Source: Siphonodentalium dalli (lineage: Eukaryota > Mollusca > Scaphopoda > Gadilida > Siphonodentaliidae). From it: a stretch of 64,000 nt of DNA. Shown piece by piece: positions 54,201 to 64,000 of this stretch (the stretch's first letter is position 1; each line of letters starts with the position of its first letter). The stretch spans positions 211,559,982-211,623,981 of the forward strand of contig CP136063.1 of the NCBI GenBank assembly GCA_032622095.1, read 5' to 3'. Position numbers and translations under genes: made by a program. The notes under the pieces were generated by a model, which was not told the origin of the DNA, ran no database searches, and worked only from the letters and a program-made list of their open reading frames with translations.

Positions 54201-56975
54201 GTCCATAAACTAGCACCGCGAGCATTGTTCTTCTCTGCTGGGAGATATTCGACGAGACAACTGCGGGGCGTCACACAGTTTGCTTCGGATAGTGTGGGTA
54301 GTCTGTACACTAGGGTCTTCTCCTTAGCAGATAGACATCTGTCCAAGGGAATGAGACAGCTAGCAACCTTCGAAACACTGTCGAAGTTGTCCACATATGC
54401 CAATGCGTTCGCTGAGTTTGTGAGTTGACGAACCATCTAGTGAGAAGTGACTAGCTAACTGGTTCGCCATGTGTACATGTCGTTATCCCATGGGGTGTGA
54501 GACGCATACATAGATATGACCTTCTGTAAGCTGGATACCGGAAAATGAATTGTTTGAAACGTTATGATTAGATGGACCCTATTCCCAGGAAGTGGTGAAT
54601 ACTTTGTCGGTGTGAGCGACCTAGATTTATCAGACAAAGAAATGGAAGCTGGTCCAGATAATTATGGACGTGACGTGGCAAATCAGAATCTGTTATCAGG
54701 TAATTGTTCTGATATAACTATTCGGCGCACTTACGCTTACGGCCATTATCGGCGCTAAGTGGAGACTGGATTTCAAAATGCCACATCGCGATATTAATTG
54801 TGGTGTTTCATCTTTCCAGAATGATACGAGCTATGTTATGCGTTTTGATACCTTTAAGTTGAACTAGTAGATGGTTTATGTACAATTTCGTCCATACATA
54901 CCGATATTATGACAAAAAGTTGAAATTAATATGTGAAAATATCGATTTCTTTTCAATTTCTAGCCGCCAATTTACCAGCGATCTTGGCTGTGAGTATCAA
55001 TTGCCAAACCCTAATGAATACCTCATGTCACTATTCCATATCAACATGTAATGGTGGATAGAAATCGCGAAACAATAACGCCCATCGTAAGAAAGTAAAG
55101 GGATGTAGACTTGTTTTCAAATTTCGGTCGCCATTTTGGCCGCCATCTTCGATTTTGAAAACAATTTCTTGCATGAGATGTAATGTAATTACTTCACCTC
55201 AGTATTTCCAACTCAATTGTAAGCATGAGTGGAGTTGTCTCGACAATAATGCCCAATGATGTGAATATGAGGGAATTTCGGTGATTATTCAAAATCTGTC
55301 CGCCATTGTGGGCGCCATTTTGGATTTGGGGGACTTTTATTTGGATATGGTACAAGGAAAGTTCTTCGCCTAAGTGTTCCCAACTTACAATAGTAAGCAG
55401 GTGTGGAGTTGTCATGACAATAATGCTCACTGATGTTAAAATCAGCGATTTTCGGCGATTTTTTATTTCTGGTGGCCATTTTGGCCGCCATCTTTGATTT
55501 GGGTAAATATTCCTCAACTCCGGTATAAGAGGAATCCTAGCTCGAGTATCTCCTGCAAATATATATGCATGGGTTTTGTTATAATAGCAATAACATTCAT
55601 TGATTCGAAACATAACATCGCGTTATTAACGGAGATTAGGCTTTGACCTATGATACCGGCATTTGGGAAAACGTGATATCGGACAAAAATATCCCGCAAT
55701 GAATGCATATTATGGTCCCCATGTGTTCGCCGATGACTCCTCTATATGATAAATGTCTAACATGGCGCAAAAATTCTAACATTTTCCCACAGAGACAAAC
55801 GAAAGGTGGTAACATGTCAGAAAAATAGCATATTTTCACATTTCGGCGGCCATCTTGGCCGCCATATTGGATTATGGTGTCGGATTTTTGGCTAATTTGT
55901 AAGGGTTGTATATTAGCATAACGAATCGAGCGGAAAACAAGACCGCATGTGCTATCATCTTTACTATAATGGCGATCAAAGAGACCTGGTGCATTTAAAA
56001 AAAATGGCCGCCATGATGGACGCCATCTTGTCTGGAGTCTCTGCGGCCACTTTTTTTTCTTGTTAACAAGTGAATATGAGGGAATTTCGGTGATTATTCA
56101 AAATCTGTCCGCCATTGTGGGCGCCATTTTGGATTTGGGGGACTTTTATTTGGATATGGTACAAGGAAAGTTCTTCGCCTAAGTGTTCCCAACTTACAAT
56201 AGTAAGCAGGTGTGGAGTTGTCATGACAATAATGCTCACTGATGTTAAAATCAGCGATTTTCGGCGATTTTTTATTTCTGGTGGCCATTTTGGCCGCCAT
56301 CTTTGATTTGGGTAAATATTCCTCAACTCCGGTATAAGAGGAATCCTAGCTCGAGTATCTCCTGCAAATATATATGCATGGGTTTTGTTATAATAGCAAT
56401 AACATTCATTGATTCGAAACATAACATCGCGTTATTAACGGAGATTAGGCTTTGACCTATGATACCGGCATTTGGGAAAACGTGATATCGGACAAAAATA
56501 TCCCGCAATGAATGCATATTATGGTCCCCATGTGTTCGCCGATGACTCCTCTATATGATAAATGTCTAACATGGCGCAAAAATTCTAACATTTTCCCACA
56601 GAGACAAACGAAAGGTGGTAACATGTCAGAAAAATAGCATATTTTCACATTTCGGCGGCCATCTTGGCCGCCATATTGGATTATGGTGTCGGATTTTTGG
56701 CTAATTTGTAAGGGTTGTATATTAGCATAACGAATCGAGCGGAAAACAAGACCGCATGTGCTATCATCTTTACTATAATGGCGATCAAAGAGACCTGGTG
56801 CATTTAAAAAAAATGGCCGCCATGATGGACGCCATCTTGTCTGGAGTCTCTGCGGCCACTTTTTTTTCTTGTTAACAAGTGAAAAAAATTAGAGGAGACC
56901 TTAAGGAAGAAAATTGGTGGGGTGAAGTTAAGTCCTGGGGGGGGGTGCAGAGGTCGACCAATATCTCCTGGACTA
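51204..56975. mobile_element. 5.8-kb inverted-repeat element with YY1-like tandem motif
   Basis: The left arm 51204 to about 53480 and the right arm about 54040 to 56975 are inverted copies around a spacer of about 0.5 kb. The outer kilobase of the arms is nearly identical; the inner parts are clearly diverged. Units of about 150-190 bp each begin with a doublet such as aagatggcggccaaaatggc (left arm at 51341, 51503, 51876, 52049, 52221, 52373). Open frames of 60-139 codons here mirror between arms but show no recognised domain. Unclassified foldback-type element. Confidence 0.8.
55261..56878. repeat. 809-bp tandem duplication inside the right arm
   Basis: Copies 55261-56069 and 56070-56878 appear identical by eye. 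Breakpoints share GTGAA at 55261, 56070 and 56879. The left arm has one copy of the equivalent sequence. Confidence 0.92.
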
Positions 56976-57410
56976 GTAGGCCTATATAATAATATATGTT
57001 ACAATATATAGGGAACACACAATATTTTTCATCGATACCATATCAAGGTATACCGTATCTATGTTTACCCGAAAGAGCGATGATGCAAGTAATACACATT
57101 TAGCTTGAACAGTTGATATATATCTCGCTTTCATAAACGAACAATATTGGACGTTACCGTTGACATCGAATTTTCTCGATTTCCATTCCTGAAATGTAGC
57201 CTATACCACCCCCTGGTTCGGCCTGATTTGTTTCAGTTGCCGGTGTGCATTTCGCCATTCAATTTCCATGCATTGCAATTCCCACTAAAATAGGGCAAGA
57301 TACTCACTAGTTAACTAACAAATTTAATATTTGACCTCAAATTGAATTTTTGGTGCATTTGTATGGAAGCGTATTGGTGCCACATAAAAATATAAATTTG
57401 GGTCCCAGTA

Positions 57411-57828
57411 TGTCCTAATTAGGAGATAGTAAGTCCTAATTAGGAGATAGTAACTCCTAATTAGGAGATAGCTATGTCCTAATTAGGAGATAGTAAGTCC
57501 TAATTAGGAGATAGTAAGTCCTAATTAGGAGATAGTAAGTCCTAATTAGGAGATAGTAACTCCTAATTAGGAGATAGTAAGTCCTAATTAGGAGATTGTA
57601 AGTCCTAATTATGAGATAGTAACTCCTAATTAGGAGATAGTAAGTCCTAATTAGGAGATAGTATCTCCTAATTAGGAGATAGTATCTCCTAATTAGGAGA
57701 TAGTATCTCCTAATTAGGACTTAGTATCTCCTAATTAGGAGATAGTATATCCTAATTAGGAGATAGTATCTCCTAATTAGGACTTAGTATCTCCTAATTA
57801 GGAGATATTATCTCCTAATTAGGAGATA
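57411..57828. repeat. 21-bp satellite of palindromic TCCTAATTAGGA sites
   Basis: About 20 units of 21 bp. The first part reads 'agtcctaattaggagatagta'-type; the later part includes its reverse complement form (atctcctaattaggactta), so the array changes orientation within itself. Every unit keeps CTAATTAG, apart from one copy with an A-to-T-type change. Confidence 0.95.
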
Positions 57829-59657
57829 ACACACATATAAAGAACTCAACATGTTCGTGGTCAGATTCATCTCCGGATCACTCGGCTGACGGTCGCATCG
57901 CTCCGTTCGTTATCATGCCTTTCGCCCTTGTTTTCAAAATTAAAGGCTTAAAATGAGGGGTTAGGGAAAGGGCCTATGGGCCCTTTCGAGAATCCCGGAG
58001 TTAGCCACCCCATACCCCAATCCGCCGATGTTATGTTATAGGGCCAGATATGTGTATCATATAGTTAATCCACGACATAGAGTATATGTACATACCAGTG
58101 ACTATCCAGAGATTTGATGACACCTGTTTATACGCCAAAATAATTTCATTTCATTTTCAGTTTACGCTTAACAGTACGTAGAGATATGTGCACATTCCGT
58201 GTAAATTAGACAAACATTGGACGATGTATTTATAACTCAGCCCCAAATTGAAGTAGAGTTGCAATGCTTCATCCATTGCAAACGAATGAATACAATAAGT
58301 ATGTGAGTGGGTCTAAATGACCGCGAACCGTTTATTGGGAATTTGGGATTGGGGCCCGGGAGGATTTGGAAGGGCAGTATGTCCTCCCCCACGACCCACT
58401 TAGGAATGATGTTGGGTGTTATTAAAGGGAATCAACAATCATCGCCACCGTGTTGTTGTTGTTGAAACAGCTGTTCACTGCCTGTTCCTAACGCTTCTGA
58501 AAACTGCATGCATGGTTTATCTCCCCTGATTTCTATAAATAGATTGGGGGTATTCCTATGTTTTCAGTGACAGCAAGCATGGTTTCAGGATATCGTTAGA
58601 AAAAGACGATATTTATTGAGCTTAAATTGGCAAAATGCGATCAAATAAGACGTTTTTGTCAGCGCGAAGATGCCGAAAAATTGGAAAGAGCAGCGAATGG
58701 GGTGTCTTCCGCCATGGATTTTGGGAAGTTCACGAATGTCAGTGGATTTCCATGCAAATCTGCGGAGCAAAATTCTGAAAGTTACGGAGTTGCACATACC
58801 TGCATACTTCTCAGTCTTCTGAGTGTGAATTGATGCGGTACTATAGTATAAGAAACAGCAGGTATTTATCTGGTGGGTCCGCTTTGTAAATTATAAAATT
58901 TTGCAATAAATATATTTTTGATAATTTTTTTCTGGATTTACATCACTTGACCTACATATTAATTTGTCAGATTTGAAATATCAATATTGAATATAAAATT
59001 CAAAAATAAATACACTAACATCTATACAAGTTCCAATCGGACCTGCCAGATAAATACCTGTTGTTTTCAAATATACCACATCAAGGCACACTCGGAAGTA
59101 TGTGCAACTCTAGTTCAGTCATGATCAACGTAGTGCGTATCCTTCCTTGCTGGAAGCAGCAATCTGCGAAAGCGGTCATGTTGACTTAAAGAACAAATAC
59201 AGAAAAGAACAAATACAGACGAGATGATGGATCAGTCACAGGCATGCTGTTTGAGGTAAAGCTACCACCCCTCGAAGAATGAAGGAAAGAACAGTGACTG
59301 GTTCAATACCACAAAATAGTCAAGGGGTTGGTTTCAGCCCTGCCTAAAGCCTGATTATCTAGAACACGAGAAGAAAGACACAAGGGAAATACAGCCAACA
59401 AAATTTTAGGACTGTGTCAGTCAAAATCCGGTGGAGAAGGAGGTGTGTAACAACACAGAATCGTTCCAACTTCTGCGTACCAGCAGCTCACAATACGAAC
59501 ACTCCTTATTTGTTAAAACAACTGTGGAATTGAACTACCTGGAACAGACTTCAGTCGGTTGTTGATGTCAGTGATATTGACGGTTATCTATCTGCTCTGC
59601 GAGGGGAACAACAGTATGGAGTGTTTTCAACAATGCTAACAAGGAGCTATTGCTTAA
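57829..59657. other. Unassigned sequence with one inverted pair
   Basis: 'agcaggtatttatctgg' near 58857 and its complement near 59047 form an inverted pair with flanking similarity (58780-58880 and 59030-59115). 'tttccatgcaaatctgcgg' (58747) is a short dispersed motif also seen near 1868, 10530 and 13478. No gene recognised. Confidence 0.5.
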
Positions 59658-59890
59658 CCCTTTGAGTGCCAGGGGCCGATCTCATCGGCCCTAAACCTAC
59701 AAAATAAGTCTGTTTAAGAATATAAGAATAAATTATTAAAATTGTAAAAAAAATTGTAAAAAAATAAATTGTTAGGCCAATGCATTCTCTTATATATGCG
59801 AGGCGACCTATGGTCGACTCGCATATATAAGAGAATGCATTGGCACAGGGTATATGGGTTGATACAAAAATCGACCTGGCACTCAAAGGG
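59658..59890. mobile_element. piggyBac-type MITE with palindromic module
   Basis: TTAA both sides; ends CCCTTTGAGTGCCAGG and CCTGGCACTCAAAGGG. Contains one 69-bp palindromic module (59776-59844), almost identical to those at 29471 and 29619. Confidence 0.85.
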
Positions 59891-60030
59891 TTAAATATTT
59901 AAAAATTATGCTTGTTTATCATATATAATAAATTATTTTTCAATTATTTCGCTTGCTGCTTATATTTATACTCCAAAATAATTTTGGATGGCTCAAACAA
60001 CAACATTATCATTGCATATATTAAGTACTA

Positions 60031-60452
60031 TATGGGAGATTAATCTAACATTTAATGGCTGATTTAAACGCTTAAGCGTAACTCCATTACGCTTAAGCAT
60101 AATTGGTTTGTATTGCCTTGCAACGTTATATGTAATGGTAGGCCTACATGTATCTAACTTAGTAAGGTTTAATGTTCTGGGCGGATGGTAAGATTACTAG
60201 CATCGTAATTGACTGCATCAATTTCAGCTTCAGGGGAGTTTTTCCAATTCTATTACGCTTTACTTTAGCGTGAATGCATTATGTGTGATCGTAAATGAAT
60301 TACGCATAAGCATAATGTAATACGCTTAAGTATGGTATAATGGAAATCTAAATTACACTTAGGCATTGCGAATTAAGCTTAAATTCATGCTTAAGCATAA
60401 TGAATTACACTTAAGCGTGATTGGCAATTAAATGTGAATTTTGCCTCCCATA
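60031..60452. mobile_element. TATGGGAG element, second copy
   Basis: Starts TATGGGAG and ends CTCCCATA, with an interior of 'gcttaagcataatgaattac'-type short repeats. Related to 31282-31952 by termini and by the CTTAAG-rich interior. Confidence 0.65.
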
Positions 60453-60597
60453 TGTGTACTATTGTTGTTTCATACACTTTGCCCCACGTGTTTGGTTGTT
60501 TCGCACCATATATTTGGCCATTTCTCACCACATGTTTTGTCGTTTCCCACAACTGTCATGCGTTGCTTTTGAAAAAAATCCTTTGAAAAAGAACATA

Positions 60598-60817
60598 CAG
60601 TAATACCCAAAGTAATGACCCCTTAACCACACCAGGATTATGGAAAATAATTCAGGATTTAGTTGGAAATATGGCTTGTTGCTATTCGTTGGAAAGCTCT
60701 CGTCGAGAGCTTTCCGATGAATGGCAACAAGCCATATTTCCAACTAAATCCTGAAAAATTACCCATAATTCTGCTGTGGTTAAGTGGTCAATTACTTAAT
60801 TACTTTGGGCATTACTG
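60598..60817. mobile_element. Palindromic MITE with TA target, copy 1
   Basis: TA at both sides; CAGTAATACCCAAAG and CTTTGGGCATTACTG ends. The arms meet at GAGCTCTCGTCGAGAGCTTT or its like (60688-60708). Tc1/mariner-type target. Confidence 0.85.
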
Positions 60818-61282
60818 TATTAAGTTATCTGATGACAACGCGCCAATTGGACACATTTTATTTTTTTTTAAATCCCAAATTGTGACAAAGTTCACGTTAT
60901 TTAAAAAAAAACATATCAATAGACCCAGTCTAAATAAAATTAGACCGTGTTTCATTTCTTTCTTTAATACGAGTCTGGATATCTATCAGACTGCAATATA
61001 CCTTATACTAAATGATACGATTCATCCAGATTATACCGGTATGAAACTGGCCACTTGGAAGGAAACATTTATGGGGGGGGGGAGACAACCCCACTGTGAC
61101 ATCGTCGCCACCTCGCTGACAGTCTGAAGTTAAAATGAACCTGGTTCTCTATGGATGAGTGATTCACCGATAATTGTTACTTTTGGCCTCTCATAACAAA
61201 ATGCATATATACACAAGCGTATGGTAATAGCATATATGAAGACTGGAGAAAATTTCATACTAAAATAGGTTATCAGTACATA

Positions 61283-61432
61283 CAGTAATGCTCTAATTAA
61301 TCGACCTCTTAACCAAAGCAGAATTATGGGTAACATTTCAGGATTTAGTCGGAAATATATTTCCGACTAAATCCTGAAAAGTTACCCATAATTCTGCTTT
61401 GGTTAAGAGGTCGATTAATTAGAGCATTACTG
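61283..61432. mobile_element. Palindromic MITE with TA target, copy 2
   Basis: 150 bp, TA both sides, ends CAGTAATGCTCTAATTAATC and its complement. Almost perfectly self-complementary around 'ggaaatatatttcc'. Shares 'ttcaggatttagt.ggaaat' with copy 1. Confidence 0.9.
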
Positions 61433-62399
61433 TACATGTGTATATACCAATCACATGTATATTGAGTTTAAAAAAAAAGTTTCTGAACCCCTTCGGTTGT
61501 AAATAGAATGCACTCAGTGATTCTGACTTCAAACTTGTGCCTCCTAATTATATAGGTTGATTGAGTTGAAAGGTTAGAAAATCAGTGCCCTCTCTTGAAA
61601 TTATTTCTTAAGGAATAATCTCTGTTTCATATTTTGATTACAGTTTAAAGATGGTCTATATATTCTTATTACAAGTTTTATATATTTTCCTGGGTATAAA
61701 ATAATGTCCGGAAATGCTTCAATCAATTACTGTTCATTCTATTTTGAATTTTCTGGTATATATACTAGTATACCTACAAATAATTTGTGACATTTTACTG
61801 CTTGAGGAAACGTTCGGAGCATAGCAAGCAGGAAAATAGTAAAAAAAGATTGTCCCAACTGATTATCAATCAGTTGTAATATTAAATGATAGAAGCGTTT
61901 CTGGACTGGTGTCTTTGACAACTTGACTTATCATTATTATTTTATACCCTAGAAATTATAGAAAACAATTTAGGAAGAGATGATCCATCTTTAAGCCAAT
62001 CGAGCAAAGTTGATCTATTTCTCCATGTTCTTCTAATAGGTGATGTTTTTATCGAATATATTTGCACATTTTACCCACTGCCGCACTGCGAGTGCATTGG
62101 TCCCTTTAATATTTCATGTAAAAGTGGTGAAAACTGTAATATTAAACAAGAACAATAGCTTTAGTTAACACAAAATTCACTGAAATATTTTCACAGTGGG
62201 GTTTCTGTGAGGAAAAAAATATTTGTTTTCCTCATAGAATCTCCACATATATATTCAGACAGACAGATGAGGAGGGGTGTTGAAAAATGCTTGGGGAAAA
62301 CAGTTGTAAAGAGGGAAAGAAATTGGTTGCGGGGCTGGGTGAATTGCAGAAATGGTCAAAGGTAAAAAAGTAACATACGTGTCTGAATATATATTAACA
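61433..62399. other. Nothing recognised
   Basis: AT-rich sequence without conserved frames, inverted repeats or element ends that I can support. Confidence 0.5.
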
Positions 62400-62416
62400 C
62401 CCCCCCCCCCCCCCCC
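62400..62416. repeat. C homopolymer
   Basis: A run of about 17 C. Confidence 0.9.
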
Positions 62417-62652
62417 TCCAGAGCAAATTGAAATAATTTAAATCCATATACCCTGCTTTTCTCATGGCATTTGTTTTGGTGTTTTTGGTGATTAAAATTA
62501 ACTTATGACTGAGATTAATCCTTCAGTCATGATACTTTTCCAAAAATGACATTTTTTTGTATTTTTGTCTGTTTAACAAATGTTGGGGCATAAATAGAAA
62601 AAAACAATCAGTAGAGAGTGCACTGGCTTAGAAGTTCAATACAAGTATTGTT

Positions 62653-62920
62653 AGCTTAATGCATTCTCTTATATATGCAAGGCATCCTATGGGAGACTCG
62701 CATATATAAGAGAATGCATTGGCACAGGTTTTCAAAAAAATTCATGAAGCTCCAGTTATGGAAGGATTAATCATAAATAATGGTCTCCCATATGGCACCT
62801 TGTATATATAAAAGAATGCACTGGCTTGCATAGTCAAGATAAATGTTGTTAGGTCAATGAATTCTCTTAAATATGTGAGTCTGCCAATGGGAGACTGGCA
62901 TATATAAGAGAATGCATTGG
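62653..62920. repeat. Palindromic modules in decayed MITE remnants
   Basis: Two modules of the gcattctcttatatatg type (62653-62723 and 62852-62920), with a half module between them (about 62800-62825). Right-end remnants 'atggaaggattaa' (62758) resemble the CCCTTCCAT terminus at 28668. Confidence 0.65.
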
Positions 62921-63663
62921 TATAGTGTTTTTGCAAAATTTCAGGAAGCTCCAGTCATGAAATGTGCAAAATTATTTGAACTTTCCTCTTAGAACACTTT
63001 AAATTGTAAAAATATAGCATCGCAAGGTGTTTGGAAATCCCTTCAGTTTGTAAGTCTAACACACAATTTGTTCAAAAATAGTTTTGTCTTCATCATAGAC
63101 TAATAAAGAAATCATGTTTTGTACACAATCTACATTGTAGTCAGAAAATTACTAAAACAATGAAAAGGCTGTACAAAAAATTTCTAGTTTTTGAAATATC
63201 TGACCATAATATATTGAATTTGGCTCAGTGTGATACACTCCCATTCTTGAAAACACACAACTTGAAAAATCCTTACTCTAACAGATGGATTAATAATTAT
63301 CTCTTTCTGTAACAATTATTTTATAGTTTCCTGTGTATAACATAATAAATATGAATCGAAGACCCTTGCCTGGAAACACTTCTATCAATTAGTATTATAA
63401 TAGTATACAATCAATTTCCAGTATTTTAATGGTATCTCCGGCTTATTTTTATAATTTTATAACCAGTAAACTATACAACACATGTTAGAGGAAGAGATAA
63501 TCCATCTTTAGTGAATCCTGGAAATTTGTAAATGATTAAATTTCTTCTGTAAAGCAGGAAAATAAAATCTACAAAACATGCAGTTGGAAGGACTTGGGAG
63601 ACTCGAATATATAATATAACCATTTCTTGATGGGAACTGCGCTGGTGGAGCAATGAATCAGGT

Positions 63664-63915
63664 GCCAGTGCATTCCCTTATATTTGCAGATACCATACTA
63701 GGTAGCCTCACATATATAAGAGAATGCACTGGCTTACAAGGTCAAGGTAAATATTGTTAGGCCAATGTACATGTAATGTATTCTCTTACATATTCTAGGA
63801 TCCCTACTGGTAACTACCATATATAAGAGAATGCATTAGCACATGGTTTTTTCGCAATATTTCCAATGCTCCAATCATGGAAGGGTGAATGCTGCTCCCA
63901 TAATGAAAGGGTTAA
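63664..63915. repeat. Palindromic modules and MITE right end
   Basis: One module at 63664-63733, a degenerate second at about 63758-63838, and the terminus 'atgaaagggttaa' at 63903-63915. Same family as above. Confidence 0.6.
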
Positions 63916-64000
63916 TTGATTTTATTCCAAATAGACATTTTTTGTTTTAGTTTTAGTTCCGACCCTCCAGGTTTGGTATTTTGTCTCATAAATGAACCAC

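Noticed and set aside
54075-54428. 117-codon frame in the right arm of the large inverted repeat, with a mirrored relative in the left arm
   Set aside because: Similarity follows the DNA-level inverted repeat; no domain, and the left-arm copy differs too freely to claim coding constraint without a substitution test.
1-64000. CRISPR arrays, bacterial operons, integrated viral genes
   Set aside because: The periodic repeats seen are eukaryotic satellites or element units. No cas, phage or viral structural or polymerase protein is recognisable, and the only polymerase remnant is a LINE-type reverse transcriptase.

Overview
This is a stretch of animal nuclear DNA. It is AT-rich and intron-rich, with small coding exons separated by kilobases of transposon-derived sequence, many simple repeats and no operon structure. 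The repeat style (CCGTCCGTCTGTC runs, roughly 170-190 bp repeats built on 'aaccaaatttggt' and 'caagttcgaat', hairpin-headed repeats, decayed proteins of families common in oysters, amphioxus and corals) suggests a marine invertebrate, most likely a lophotrochozoan such as a mollusc. That placement is an inference; no species can be named.

Two conserved genes anchor the window and lie head to head. RPL3 (60S ribosomal protein L3) is on the minus strand. Coding exons 2-4 are at 5489-5681, 4724-4892 and 2779-2914, and the rest of the gene lies beyond the left edge. I place exon 1 at 13801-13827, where a 5'TOP tract is followed by an ATG directly abutting a splice donor. NDUFB10 (mitochondrial complex I subunit PDSW) is on the plus strand and complete in four coding exons: 14012-14081, 26482-26635, 31004-31143 and 36299-36399, giving 154 residues. 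The two start codons are 208 bp apart. Between them lie two CACGTG E-boxes, an inverted CCAAT box and an ETS-type CTTCCGG, so this looks like a shared bidirectional promoter. RPL3 introns 3 and 4 each carry a candidate box C/D snoRNA.

The introns are full of mobile elements. RPL3 intron 1 holds a hAT-like element (7414-9892), a foldback palindrome (10565-11395) interrupted by a small MITE with a 6-bp target duplication, and a Mutator-like element (11530-13394) with about 390-bp inverted repeats, an 8-bp target duplication and a Ulp1/SENP-type protease ORF. NDUFB10 intron 1 holds an element with a 7-bp target duplication, an inverted duplication carrying a possible alternative terminal exon in both arms, and a decayed multi-domain protein remnant. 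Introns 2 and 3 hold several TTAA-flanked palindromic MITEs, one nested inside another element.

From 36.4 to 64 kb I find no host gene. The region holds a LINE reverse-transcriptase fragment, a second MULE-like element with a 9-bp target duplication (39618-40841), a 3.9-kb inverted-repeat element built of RFX-like repeats (40964-44896), a 3-kb field of short repeats (45-48.4 kb), and a 5.8-kb inverted repeat (51204-56975) whose arms repeat a YY1-like motif and whose right arm carries an 809-bp tandem duplication. It also holds a 21-bp satellite of CTAATTAG sites (57411-57828) and perfect-palindrome MITEs. All intron and exon positions were read by eye from splice consensus and protein conservation, without alignment software.
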